The notes below the pieces were generated by a model. The model was given only the letters and a program-made list of their open reading frames with translations, was not told the origin of the DNA and made no database searches. From contig OX578136.1 of NCBI GenBank assembly GCA_951213105.1, positions 151,796,678 through 151,860,677 of the forward strand: 64,000 bases of DNA. The letters are read 5' to 3'. The stretch comes from Amaurobius ferox (Eukaryota > Arthropoda > Arachnida > Araneae > Amaurobiidae). Positions 35,160-47,117 of the stretch are shown here, piece after piece; position 1 is the stretch's first letter; each line of letters begins with the position of its first letter. The translations under genes were made by a program, and so were the position numbers.

Positions 35160-37829
35160 TTTTTTAAATGTTTTGAGGTAACTTGTCTTTCTGTTTAAAA
35201 TCCTGAATTCCAAACTTTTCGACAAAACATTATTTTTTCTACACAATAGAGAGAAAGTAAAAACTATCTCAAGCAACGAAACTTTTCGTTAATTGCTTGC
35301 GCTAGCCAAGGGCAACCGAAGTGCCATAAGAAACCAATAATTTAAAGCATTGGAGAAGAGAAAGAAACTCTTCACATAAAACTTTGGCATCCAGTTTCCT
35401 TTGAGCACAAGGAAACCTCAGTCAACACTCCAAATTTCAAAGAAATCTCTTTTCTTTTTATACATATAAGCTGTTCTTTATTGCTGTTATCGGCTATTAA
35501 ACACGCCCACAATTTAGATTCTCCTGCCTCTTATCGCATAATCCTTAAGAATAGGATAACAAGTAAAAAGTCGATTTTAGTGACATCTCTACCTGCGGTC
35601 CCATTGAAACGCGTTACGCCCTTTATATTCTCTCAAGAGACGTCATGAACACATCCTATACAGATCGAATCTTTTTATAACGGATTTAAAAACAACGCAT
35701 TTTACTTTATTACAATACTTTTAATTTCTTATACTTTTGTAATGAAAGTTTTGCTTTCCGAAAAATTTTGAATTCGAGATTTGGACGGTAAAGCACGTTT
35801 AAAGACATACTGAACACACTGTGTATGTATCAGGTGTGACCACGATGCTCAAGAGATGCTCAAGAGCACATGTGTTTCTATGAAATTTATGTGTGGATAC
35901 ATTATGTGAAAACTAGAGCTAAATAGAATTTTTCATAATTTTCATGATTAGAAATCGCATTTAAGATGTTCATAGCATTATATTCAATAAAAAACAATGA
36001 TAACTGCCAAATCAATGATGATAGGATATAGTGTTATTAGGGGGTGGGGATTGGTATCTTGAACTAAGTTATGAATGTCAATGGTATCAAAATAGTTGTT
36101 ATTAACACAGATAAGCCAAATATACCCATCATCGAACTAAGCTGTTGTAAAATTGAAAAAATAAATTTCTAAAGAATTTTTACGATATATTTTAAAGCCT
36201 AACTAGCAAACGAAGCCTCATTGAAGGATACTTTTTATTTCGTATTTTGATATACAAGTAGACCTAAACAATATAGAATACAAGGCGCTTCTTCTAGTGA
36301 ACCGAGGTACTCCTGTATCAAATTCCATCACTGTATGATGTTAAGATTTTTCGCTACAGACTCCACAACAAACAGATAAATAAACAGATATATATTTTTT
36401 ACTATTATAGATGAATACTTATGAGAAAGACGAGTGGAGACACACACTCCAGATATTTTCCGTTTAAAATAGCAAGCATACCAAGGAAATTTCAGAGTAA
36501 CGAAATAACTTACATTTTGCCACGAATTTCTCGATTGAAACCGAGATTTCATCAGCAGACAATCTTTTCCTGCAGGATAGCCGAAGCGTGGCAAATACGC
36601 ATGCTAAAATTGACACGCCAAGTAGCTTCTGTGGCAAATAAGTGTAAAAACGAAGCCCGATAATAAAATTTTAAATTTATCAGCAGCTTGATATTTGAAA
36701 AAGAAAATAATTGAGTAATTGCAAATTTCGTTCTTCTTATGCTTAAACATAATTAGGATCTCAGAAAGCGAGGTTATCTTCGACTGTGTGTGAGGGGGGA
36801 GTTGTATAATCGATTTCGGTTTAAATATATGGAGATTTGAGAATTAATGTAATTTTTTCGTCTGGTGGAGAAGGCGGTTATGATCCGTCCCCCCAGACCC
36901 CCAAAAAATAAACCCTGCTTACAGTGCTGATTTTACGGAACAATGAAACGAACATTGAAAATGTCTTAAAGGCAATCGTTGATAGTACTCATTTTAAAGG
37001 TCTGGTGTAAGTTCCGGGTCTTCTGTTTTAGATTATTTGCTTTTTAGGTACCATAGTTTGTTTTTTAGGTACCGTAGTTTCAAGACTAAATTTAGGTACC
37101 GTAGTTTCAAGAAAAAATTTAAAAGAAATTATAAAATGCGAAAGAAAACATATTTTTCGTAAAACTGAAGGAACTCTTGAAACTACGTTTAAATAAATCA
37201 AAGGAAAATTGTTCAAATTTTTAAAAATTATTTTGCATTAAAAATCTAATTAAAATAAAATTACAGAATAATATGAAAATTTTTTCAAATATATATAACA
37301 TATATTGTTGACACAATAAATTGTCAAATTATGCTTTCATTTTTTTTTTCTTTTGCGTGCATCAAATTGGAACAGCAAACCTTGAATAGCTATTCATTTT
37401 ATGTACTTCTTCTGTACATGCAGATATTCTCGCTTTTTTATTGTTAACCCACAGTATTTTTCTGAAGGCTTGGATTATGTACTATTGCATACATAATTTT
37501 TTTTTCCTAAAAAGTAAATTTCTTCTTCTGATGAATATTACTACGCATCTTATGCAGCATATGTAATCTAATCAGGTTAATGACGTTAATAGTGCGTGAT
37601 AGCCACCTATAAATGGCGTCGAATGTTTTTAAATGACAAATTACATACAATATGATTATATCATAATAATTTCTTATAGCAGGGAAAAAATAGTCTTTTT
37701 GTATGCAATTTTTTTTTTAATTTTGGGTCCTTGTATGATTTTCTGTAAAACCAATAGCTCCTTCACGTTTATCTATTAAAATTAACTGAAGTGCGACTCA
37801 ACTAGGCTTTCTTATACCAGAATTCATTT
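35160..37829. other. AT-rich DNA, no gene recognised
   Basis: It includes one more copy (about 35700-35900) of the repeat with ttttgaattcgagatttgg and tgaacacac. At 37045-37105 a ggtaccgtagtttcaagaa motif is locally repeated. Confidence 0.4.
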
Positions 37830-38420
37830 TTTTCAAATTTTACAAGAAATAATTTGAAAAATTTGTATCGTGGGTCTAAATGATTACAACAGCTTGTTAC
37901 CCTTCATTTTAAAGGGCTTGAAAAAAATCTTTCGATTGATACCATACTTGATAATGTACCCCCGGGGGGATTAACTTAACCCCAAGAGGGACTAGTGACG
38001 TCATGAACAAAAGAAATTGTATCGCTGCTATTTTTCACAACAATGATTGAAATTATTAAGTCATTGATTCACAAATAAACCCTTTTATGTATGATAATGT
38101 CAAATTCTGTTCTATGCTGTCATGTTGAAAAAAAATATAATATTTAGAATAAAATTAAAAGTTTTCGCTCGAATTAAAAAAAAAATTATATATAGTTCTA
38201 GATTTTTTGATAACAAGGCCGGATATATAGTTTCGCGAAAATTCATTAATATTCCTGGCTGCTATTGTGTACATAAGGAATCAACCACAGACATTAGACA
38301 TCACTCCAAAAATAGTCAAAACATGTTCTGAAGGTCTTAAAACATATCTTTGCACCAAAATCTAGAAATATAAAATTTTCGGGAAAGCAATACTATCTCA
38401 ATACTACGTATGAGGAAGTA
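37830..38420 (-). repeat. Dispersed repeat R3, copy 2 (inverted)
   Basis: Reverse-complement partner of 25425-26050, about 12 kb away. Shared blocks include ttaaagggcttgaaaaaa, gtgacgtcatgaacaaaa, aaacccttttatg, and near the end aaaattttcgggaaagcaat. Confidence 0.6.
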
Positions 38421-41231
38421 AAAATCGCACTTAATTTCATGTGAGTCTCTGAATTTATTCGAGTGATATCCTCCTATTCAGCCTCTAAGACAGTCATTAT
38501 TGGAGGGGGGGGGGGAGGTTAATTCGTACTATGGTCAAAACGTGTAAATTCGTAAAAATCCGGAAGTTGGAATGTTTATCCCTTTTTCATTCCATCACAT
38601 TAATTTTTCATGACATACACTCCATTTTGTAGAAAAGGTAAATTGTAACAAAAGACAAATAAATATATTCTTAATATCCTTTCCTGAATTAATGGTCAAA
38701 ATCGCAGGTTAATAAACTGGTTTTAAGATAACCACGGTGTCACTGTAAAATAATGATATTAAAAGGGTTTAGCAGCAAATATTAATGTTTATAGATTTCA
38801 GGAAAAGAGTAAAATTTTAAAATCTATGTACAGTTAAATCAATTCGAAAACAACTTGATTTTAAACAAAACCCTTCACCAAATTAAGAATATAATTCTAT
38901 GAAACTAATACTGATTTTCCACGTTTATTAGGAGTTTTGACGACGCACTGAACTATCATTTATAGAAAGTAAGTTTTCAAAATGGGGCAAATGATAGGGT
39001 AAATTTTGCCTTAATATAAATAATTAACAATATAAACCCTTAAATAACATCAAAATTATAAGTTTAAAAATATATTAAATTATTTCTGGAGAATGTGCAT
39101 TAACTCGAATTTAAATGTGTTTCTATACAACAAATTTAATCATTTTTATTGAAAGGAAGACCAAAAACTACCGTTTCTATTATGAAACCAACTTCAAAGA
39201 GCTTATGTATGAAGCACATGCAGAACTAAATTTGTCTCTTCTTCAAAGTTTATTAAAGAGTGTTTTACTTGGTTTTTTAGTGAAACATCCGTTGTAAGGG
39301 ATCATCTGATAATTTCATATTAAAACACTGTAGTTTTCTTTATCTGTTCTACAATGCATAAATGCAAAATATTCTGATGGTGTCAAAAATCCGAGTCTTG
39401 TCTTCGAATGCATGTACAAGTTTGGGATAACACTAAATATCAATCGACCATTTTTTTTTTTTAATTATATCTGCCCGTGAATCTGTGGAAGCTATCTTTC
39501 AACAGCATTTAAGGATTTAATAACATTTGGAATAGTGATTTATTTTGTTATATACACGATAAACCTATTAAATTTATGCAAAACAAATCATGAAAAATTC
39601 CTTGATTTTTCGAACATTGAAATTCATAAATTTTCTATGACAAATAAATTCAATAAAATAACCATTTTATGTTATCTTTCATGAGGCGATGTGCTTTTCT
39701 GACTTAGAACAACAAATAGATTGAAAATATGAAATATTCTTGCTATAATATCAAATGAGTCGATTTTTTATAAAGTCGATACTGTTAAAAGCAAATTCCC
39801 CGACAATTGCTTGAGAGTTATCAAAATTTGTTCTACAAATATTAGAAATATCACTTTCCCTCATAGTGAACGCTATAATAATTAAGTGCTTAAAATAATG
39901 CATGGCTATTTTAATTCGCAATTAAAAGCCTATTATGTACAGCAAAATCGAATAAAAGATAAAAAAAATCTCCAATGTTTGGTTTTGTTCTACACAAAAT
40001 CAAAATTTATTTTTCTCGCAATAAAAGTTTGTGCAATTCATTCTTTTCTTGGAACATTTTTATATATACCCTTCGATGGAATAACGAATTGGTTCGCTAG
40101 CGTTCGCTAACGAACGGGTGGTTATACAATAAGTACAATATCTATACGCTAAACAAATATATAGTTACCAAGTGATGTGACGCTTGACACAGTGGCTGAA
40201 GTTATACTAAAGATATCAATAAAGGCGTATTGTGTGTACATGTTTTTTGTATCATACAACAATGTTTCTCAAATTGCTGGGACGAAGACCTTCTAAGTAG
40301 ACCGCGAGCATATCTAAAATTCTTGTTCAATCACATCTATTAAATTTATCGTGATTCTTTCATTTAAATTTTTCGATCAAAAATTTTGTGTAAGATCTAT
40401 ATGTGAATTTTTTCTAGTTTTGTGGTAAAAAACATATAAAAAAGTCTCTAAATAGTAAACATCTATATATATTTAAGAACAATTTGCCGTTAGTGAATAT
40501 TTTCATTTAAGGGGACAATTTAATGTTTCTATTGAATGTTAATGTTTCTATTGAATGTTTCTATTGCTGTAATTTTAAAGGTATGTGTACAGCGAATGAA
40601 TAAAATGAGTATTAAAAGAATTGTTTATTTTATTTAAAATCTTAATTTCTTATAAAATTATTTTCTTTAGCTTGCTTTTTTTCAATAAGTCACTCTGCTT
40701 AAAATGATATGTGTTTAAATGCTTCAAAAGAGATTTTTCAAATGATTTGATTATTATTGTATATTTACTACGATCTACCTAATATAGTTAAAGATTACGA
40801 TAATGATTGTAAGATGATGAAGCTAAAAAAAATGAAAATGTAATTGAGTTTTTGCATAGATAGAGACGTTTTATTTTATAAATCATTCAATGGGAATCCT
40901 TAAAATTCCAACTGTTAATGTAGGTGAGCCGCAAAATTAATTTTAATACAGAAATAGGCAGCGGAGATTCAATGCTCTACTAATGAGGGCACAATGGAAA
41001 CAGGGCCAACATGTCATTACAATGCTTTGCCCACAGTGCAATAAGTCTAGAGCAACATTTAGCAAAGTGCGTTCTGCGGAACCCTGGGGTTCCGTGACAT
41101 GATAGCTTCTTGTCAATTTTCTTAAGAATTAAAAAACATTTAAAATTTTGCATAATTTGGACCACAATGGACTGTTTCTCTTTGGGATTCCGCTAAATTG
41201 AATTTCAAAAGCGTTCAAAAACACTGAAGAG
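38421..41231. other. AT-rich DNA, no gene recognised
   Basis: Chance frames only, with G-run at 38507-38516 and a small duplication of aatgtttctattgaatgtt at 40521-40570. Confidence 0.45.
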
Positions 41232-41668
41232 CAGCCATTATTAAACTGTGGGTCACGACCCCCAGGGAGATCGCAAAAATTTTGAATACATGCATATTTT
41301 GCTAATTGTTTCTTTTGTAAATTTTGAATTTTAGTTCACTGTGATATTTTTTTTTCGTTATATTTTGCCCAAAGATGTATTAAAAATAGTTTCTCAATTT
41401 TTATTATAAAAGTGTATTTTATACTAAAAATAAATCTGTTAGTAATCAATATTATGATAATTTAATTTAATTTGAACATTATATTTGTTAGTACTGTTAT
41501 TATATTTGTTAGTACTGTTTTGCAGAAAATAACTTGACTTTTTCTTTCTTTCTTTTCCCTTTGGAAGGAGGGTGGGGTCCTAAGTTACAGCTATCCGGTG
41601 CGGTAAGTCCTCTGCAAAAATTTAAGTGCGAAAGGGGGTCATGAGACCTAAAAGTTTAAGAATCACTG
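41232..41668. mobile_element. hAT-like nonautonomous element (left of pair)
   Basis: The left end cagccattattaaactgtgg followed by gtcacgacccc pairs with the reverse complement of the right end, cagtgattcttaaactttta followed by ggtctcatgaccccc. These are typical hAT-type termini. The left flank ctgaagag and the right flank gtctagag match at five of eight bases. No coding region. Confidence 0.55.
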
Positions 41669-41676
41669 GTCTAGAG

Positions 41677-42611
41677 TAGGGGGTCTTAACATTTTTTCCA
41701 TGACCCAAAATCAACCATTGGACTTGACAATACCTACATTCGAGTATCGCTTGTTTTTACTTTCCTTGCAATACATGGTAATGTATAAGGAAAGTATTGG
41801 AATCGTGCCGAAAATTGCAACTCGAGTTTTCAACGGATCTACACGTTTTGGGATCTCTAGAACACGAAAACACTATTTTTAGCGTGACGTCTATATGTGT
41901 GTATGTGTCTTCAGATTTTATTTCCACTCTAACTGAAAAACAATTTGACCGAATTTCATAAAATTTGGTAGGTAAGATCCTTGTGGGTGACCCTGATGCT
42001 GATTAGATTTTGATTAAAAGAACCCGTCATTTTCTGTGAAACGGCCCTCAAAAATTGCCTTTATCCACGCTAGTTGAGAAACTAATGGACCAAATTTAAC
42101 AAAATTCGGCAGAAAAATCACTTGTAGGCTAACCTGATACTGATTAGATTTTAATACGATTCGGAAAAAAAGAACCTGCCTTTCTTTTGCGAAATGGTCC
42201 GCAAAAATCGTTAAATCTAAAAATAAAACACTACATATGCTCAAATATATTAATTAGATGCTTATTTTATACGTAATTTTTAACGACAAAAATAATAAGA
42301 TCAACCCCATTACTCTAGGATTAACCGTTCTTGAGATATTTCAGTCTTTTCGTATTTTTGCTACGCCACTTTTGAAAATAAGTCCAGTTACCAAATGAAA
42401 GCGAAAATGGAATCAAACGTGCAAATTCAGTGTAATTTAAAATAATTTAGGCTGTTATTTTGAGCAATTACACTGCAATGAATTATTAAAGGAATAAAGA
42501 GAACGTGAATATGAGTCTGCAGGGAAAGTCATGTGCTGCCCACATTATGTTTATGATGGTGCCGCCTACTCATCCCAAAAGCCACGGCGACCCACAGGTT
42601 AAGAATCCTTG
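41677..42611. mobile_element. hAT-like nonautonomous element with perfect 8-bp duplication
   Basis: The ends tagggggtcttaacat and, reverse-complemented from the right, caaggattcttaacctgtgg are hAT-like. Exact 8-base gtctagag copies lie at 41669-41676 and 42612-42619. The element abuts the previous one, sharing the first duplication as its right neighbour. Its interior is R1 copy 2. No transposase. Confidence 0.7.
41735..42545 (+). repeat. Dispersed repeat family R1, copy 2 (inside hAT-like element)
   Basis: Full-length partner of 7516-8290. The opposing ends actttccttgca (41759) and tgcagggaaagt (42518-42529) bound 771 bases. Divergence is moderate, with indels. Confidence 0.65.
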
Positions 42612-42619
42612 GTCTAGAG

Positions 42620-43489
42620 CATATGGCGCAAATATGTAAATCATCTATAGCAAATATGTTACAAAACACCATAATGTGATTAATCTGTTACGAATGGCGA
42701 TATCTATCAAAGTGATTAAGGTAACTATTAATTAAATTTAATTTTCCTATTGCCTTCTAATATAATCGTGTTTGAGGAATAGCATCAAACAGATGGTGTG
42801 AAAATAAATCTCTCTCACGTTAAGTTTTCCATACCTAAAATCATGCATGCATTCAATAGTTAATGGATAAAAAATGTGGTATTTGGAGATTTCATGAATA
42901 AATTTCTCATCATTCTTTATTATAGCATCTAATAGCACGTAGCATCTGTTTCTCTGCTAAGAGATACACGTCGTGGTAATTTGTTATCATGCGTTACGTT
43001 AAATTTAGTAATCGGAAACGATTACTATTGATAGAATGCTCGTGATCAGAGAAAACTACCAAATAGGAACTGAAATTGAGAGAATTGATTACATAATAAA
43101 ATTTATTAATTATTGACATTTCTTCATTTTCGCATATTGCAATATAGAAAAAATACACCTTTTTTCGAAAATTGTAGAATTCGATATTCTAATGGAAGTA
43201 TACGTTTTATGATCGTCCGAACACAATTCGAACACTTTTCGATGATCTACATCTTGATGTATGTGAATGTGTGGTAAACATTATAAATCATGACGAAATA
43301 CACGGATTAATTAAAGTTTATATTTATATAAATAACGTAAAAAAATCTATACATACGGCAATCCTAACTCGACACTACAGAGATATAAAAAACTATAAAC
43401 AAGCTCCCGCAAGTTAGTCTATCTGATACATTCTATTTATAATGTAATATATATATGGGTATTGAGTGATTGTTCTTTTAAAATTAATG

Positions 43490-43547
<58 letters not shown>

Positions 43548-44390
43548 TATACAAAATTTAACACAAATTTTTCTATATTTCAATAAAAAAAGTATTCTAA
43601 ATTTATAGCCAAACGAAATTCTGTTGATATATAGTTCTGCCATGTCTGTTTGCTTATTATTTCACCACGGGAAAGTTCAATTCTTTTCGTTTTGTAAGCA
43701 TTATTATAAAATTTCAAAAAGACAAACTCCAATTATAAAGTTCCTCACAAATTATGAATCAATTTCCTTTACATTATATATTCCGTACGGAAAACAGGTA
43801 TACCACAATTATACATCATAAAGTAGCCATTTAAAATATCAATCAGTTTCTACTTTAAATCTATTTAGTTTCTACTTTAAGTCTACAATTGTTTCTTCAC
43901 TACGATTACCCAAAAAGTGAAAACGAAAAAAAAAAATTATATTACTATATATTTAAATTCGTTGATTACATTTAAATTGTTAGAAGGTATTAAAAATTTA
44001 AATGGTACCAATTTTTCTGGTCTGCGGTTGAAAATTTCAGAAATCCATTTGTCTATGCCACAAAATTAAAGAAATCTGACAGTCAGTGATACATTTGGTG
44101 TTGGAGAATCGCTATAAGTAATACCGTAAAAAAATAAGTTCTTGTATGATTCGATTTAATTTTCCATTTCTCTGGAATTATACTCCGAAAATTGAATATT
44201 TCAGAGCATAGCACTGATTGGAAAGATTTAGCCAGTTTATTATGTTCTTTTGCAATAGTATTTGTCAATAAAATTGTGCAAACTCTTATTGTGGGAAATA
44301 AAAACTTTCTGTATTTACAAAGTGCTTAAATGTGATGCACTTGTCAAGCAGTTGTTTTTATCAGTAAAAAATAATTTGTGCAAGAAAAGG
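42620..44390. other. AT-rich DNA with long TA microsatellite
   Basis: TA repeat at about 43491-43545. About 43130-43310 resembles the repeat at 35700 and 25440 (gaattcgatatt, then cgaacac). No gene recognised. Confidence 0.45.
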
Positions 44391-44395
44391 GTAAG

Positions 44396-44560
44396 GAAAA
44401 CTTGATCAACGTATTTAAACACAAATGAAACAATAAAGCAGCACACAACTGTTTCAAAGATACACTGCCTCTCTTTCAGTGACGAAGGTGATGCAGCATA
44501 TGCTCGAAACATTGTTATGTTATTATTTTACTTGTGCTTAAATGCGTTGCTCAAGTTTTC
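44396..44560. mobile_element. Short inverted-repeat element (~165 bp)
   Basis: 44397-44427 and the reverse complement of 44530-44560 match at 27 of 31 bases (gaaaacttga(t/g)caacg...). The interior contains cctctctttcagtgacgaag and gctcgaaac. No target duplication identified. It may be a MITE or a terminal piece of a larger retroelement. Confidence 0.5.
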
Positions 44561-44586
44561 TATAGAAAACTTGAGCAACGCATTTA
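44539..44586. repeat. 48-bp perfect palindrome centred on TATA
   Basis: Bases 44539-44562 are the exact reverse complement of 44563-44586. The arms are the right end of the preceding short element and a further copy of its left end, joined head to head. A shorter third copy (acttgagcaatgcatt) follows at 44588. Confidence 0.9.
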
Positions 44587-44589
44587 TAC

Positions 44590-45928
44590 TTGAGCAATGC
44601 ATTATATAGCTATTTTTATCCCCAGAATCCTTTAAAATTATTCAAGGGAAAATTGTTATTGGTAAAGGCTTTGCAACCTTTTCAATAAATCTCATAGAAG
44701 CGTTTTTAACTTACTTGATCTCCGTTTATTAGAAACATATCAAGATCATTTCTGGCTTCGCTAACTGGTTTCATAATAAAATGTAATGTTAAACAGCGTT
44801 TTCACAATAAATGACAGCTTAAAGGAGTATATTATAATGTATCGAATTCATTTTTGTTTTTATCGGTATAATATTTCATTAGTGACACATTAAGATCGGC
44901 ACTTTAATTGGTTTTACAACAGAGTGTTTAACAAGGCTATACGACATTTTTACAATGAATGTCTGTAATAATGGGGACCTATTAAATTGTATCGAATATT
45001 TTTCTTAGGATTTATTTGAAAAGAAAATTTTTTTTTAAGTAATCAAGAAATGTATTTGTATTTGTAATTACAAAACATGTTTTATCAATGGGTGCAAGTC
45101 TTTGGACAGTTTTGCTTTACACATCTTTAGTGTATCTAGTATGTGTAAATAGCACTATCGCCTCAATCTCTCAGTATTATGTTTCTTGGACCATGGATGG
45201 AGTTTCAGGGAGACAAGATGGAGCAATGCCTCTCCAAAACAGGCCATTGCCCCGCTCCCCTCCCCTTAAAATCAAGCTGGCTACAAATTTTTGTTAGTAG
45301 TCTATATATGAAATTAATTCTTCTTTTCCCTTTTATATTGAAATTGCACAACTAGGATAACGAGATAGTAAACTATATTTTTATCATTATCCGAATTGTT
45401 GATACATTTCGCTGCCTATATTGTTCTAAATTAATGTTTTTTTTTCAAACTTTTGGGGTCGCGGAATCATTTTGAACCTCAATTTGATGGCGGAACCCCA
45501 AAATGAGAAAATATGCATCGTAGTCCAAATTATTAATTTTAAATTTTACGCTCGTTTTTATTTTTAAGAAAATTTACTCGAAACTATCACATCGCAGAAC
45601 CCCTGGAATAATTTCGCAGAGCCCCAGAATTCCGTGGAACACATTTTGAAAAACGCTGTTCTAGAACATAAACCATTTTCAAACTGTTCTTATTATGTGA
45701 ATGTTCACAATATATATTTCCCCCAACCTTAATCTACCAGAAAAATAATCATTAGAAATTTTAAAGAAACTTCAGATATGCGATTTTCGATTTACATGTG
45801 TGAATAGAAAACACACCAGTAAATATTTATTTTAATATATGCAACATTTTAAATAAATAACATGCCTTTAACAGTGAACTAACTATATGCAATTATTTTT
45901 TACTAATAATGTCAACTTAAGTTTCTTT
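44590..45928. other. AT-rich DNA with hAT-end-like scraps
   Basis: Near 45445-45660 sequences such as tcaaacttttggggtcgcgg and ggaacacattttgaaaaacgctg look like worn hAT-type ends. A 69-codon frame at 45088-45297 begins with a hydrophobic stretch (WTVLLYTSLVYLVCV), but there is no further support for a gene. Confidence 0.35.
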
Positions 45929-45943
45929 ACTAAAATTATGTTA

Positions 45944-45985
45944 TTGCTCAAGTCCTCTGGATGAGTCGGACGGCCTGGGTTTTCC
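45944..45985 (+). mobile_element. 42-bp SINE-tail-like insertion
   Basis: The body ttgctcaagtcctctggatg followed by agtcggacggcctgggt is flanked by perfect 15-base copies of actaaaattatgtta (45929-45943 and 45986-46000). It resembles the last bases of the SINE family, and more closely the variant at 63456-63510. Confidence 0.7.
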
Positions 45986-46439
45986 ACTAAAATTATGTTA
46001 AAAACAACAGCTCTTATTAGTTTTTTATTTATTTTTCAAAAGTTTAAGGGAAGTAGCAAATTTTAGGAATTATAAACTTCATATGGAATTTTACTGTTGG
46101 ATATCTTTATGATGTCATTTCAGTTGATTTTATTCAAATTCTGCTTATACAATCGATGAAATTTCAAAAATGTAAAAGAATAAAAAAAAAATTTAATTTA
46201 GCCTGAAGACTTTTTTTATGTAACTTCTCTAAAATAGCTCTACAAATTCAAGCGGATCACCAAACAACGGTTGGGAACCACTGGTATACTCGATTAACAA
46301 ATTATTAATCTAAAACTCTGCGGGAGGGAGAGGTTAACGCTGTTAAATTGGTAAACAAACTTCTGGAAATGACATAAACACTGGGTATACCTTTTAACAT
46401 GTGCTTCTATCTGTGTCAAATTTATGTTTGCTTTAACAT

Positions 46440-46660
46440 TTAGGGACACTTAACCCACTAGCAAATGACCTTCGATCTGCGAAATTCGAGAAGACAAATG
46501 GGCAATGCGAATCCATTTCGAATGGCACAGACGGGAGCCCATCCATCGAAAAACGAAAATCGGGCGGCGGCGCCGCATCCCCCATTATCGTCTGCCGCGT
46601 GAGCAAAGGAGAGACATCGGGGGCGGGGAGAGAAAATGTTCGATATATGGAGGTAGGGCA
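46440..46660. promoter_or_regulatory. CG-rich island, candidate regulatory element
   Basis: A sharp CpG-rich patch (gggcggcggcgccgcatccc near 46561, then ccgcgtgag and gggggcgggg) lies in AT-rich DNA. Two overlapping minus frames of 89 and 123 codons cross it without recognisable domains. It lies about 2.3 kb downstream of the promoter-like island on the minus strand. Confidence 0.3.
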
Positions 46661-46788
46661 CTGATTTGCAATTAATGAGCATGCAGGGTACATTATAACC
46701 AGGGCTAAATAAGTTTTGTGATACCATTTGATGGAATTATGTAAGCAATTTCTTATTTGTGCGAAATTGAGTAAATTTTTATGTATGA

Positions 46789-47117
46789 CACAATCGTCAG
46801 ACATACTATTTCATCTTTGATACAATCGCTAGGCATACTGTTTCATCTTTGACACAATCGCCAGATATACTGTTTCATCATTGACACAATCGACAGATAT
46901 ACTGTTACATCTTTGACACAATCGCCGGACATACTGTTTCATCTTTCACACACACAATTGCCAGATATACTGTTTCATCTTTGACACACACAATCGCCAC
47001 TTACACCTTTCTGGTAGGTCGGACGGTCTGGGTCTCAACAACAACAACACACAATCGCCAGATATACTATTTCATCTTTGACAGAATCGCCAGATATACT
47101 GTTTCATCTTCGGCACA
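46789..47117. repeat. 32-bp satellite interrupted by SINE tail
   Basis: About eight or nine units of acaatcgccagatatactgt plus ttcatctttgac, some lengthened by extra ca pairs. The array is interrupted at 47000-47046. Confidence 0.9.
47000..47046 (+). mobile_element. 47-bp SINE tail inserted in the 32-bp satellite
   Basis: It comprises only cttacacctttctggtaggt through gggtctcaacaacaac, the last ~47 bases of the SINE. The 14 bases acacacaatcgcca occur on both sides (46986-46999 and 47047-47060). Because this is a repeat array, the duplication could be coincidental, but it sits exactly at the junctions. Confidence 0.8.

Noticed and set aside
34748..35276. Minus and plus frames up to 131 codons rich in Tyr, Val, Cys and Ile
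   Set aside because: They lie wholly in a TA/CA compound microsatellite and translate its repeat unit.
44470..44515. Hammerhead-like ribozyme (gtgatgc...gctcgaaac)
   Set aside because: The core positions differ from CUGAUGA, and the stem arrangement does not fit well; too weak to claim.
45088..45297. Signal-peptide-like 69-codon ORF
   Set aside because: Only a hydrophobic start supports it; the rest matches no family, and no promoter or splice evidence was found.
46789..47117. CRISPR-like array of 32-bp units
   Set aside because: The whole unit repeats without unique spacers, in a eukaryotic context; it is a satellite.
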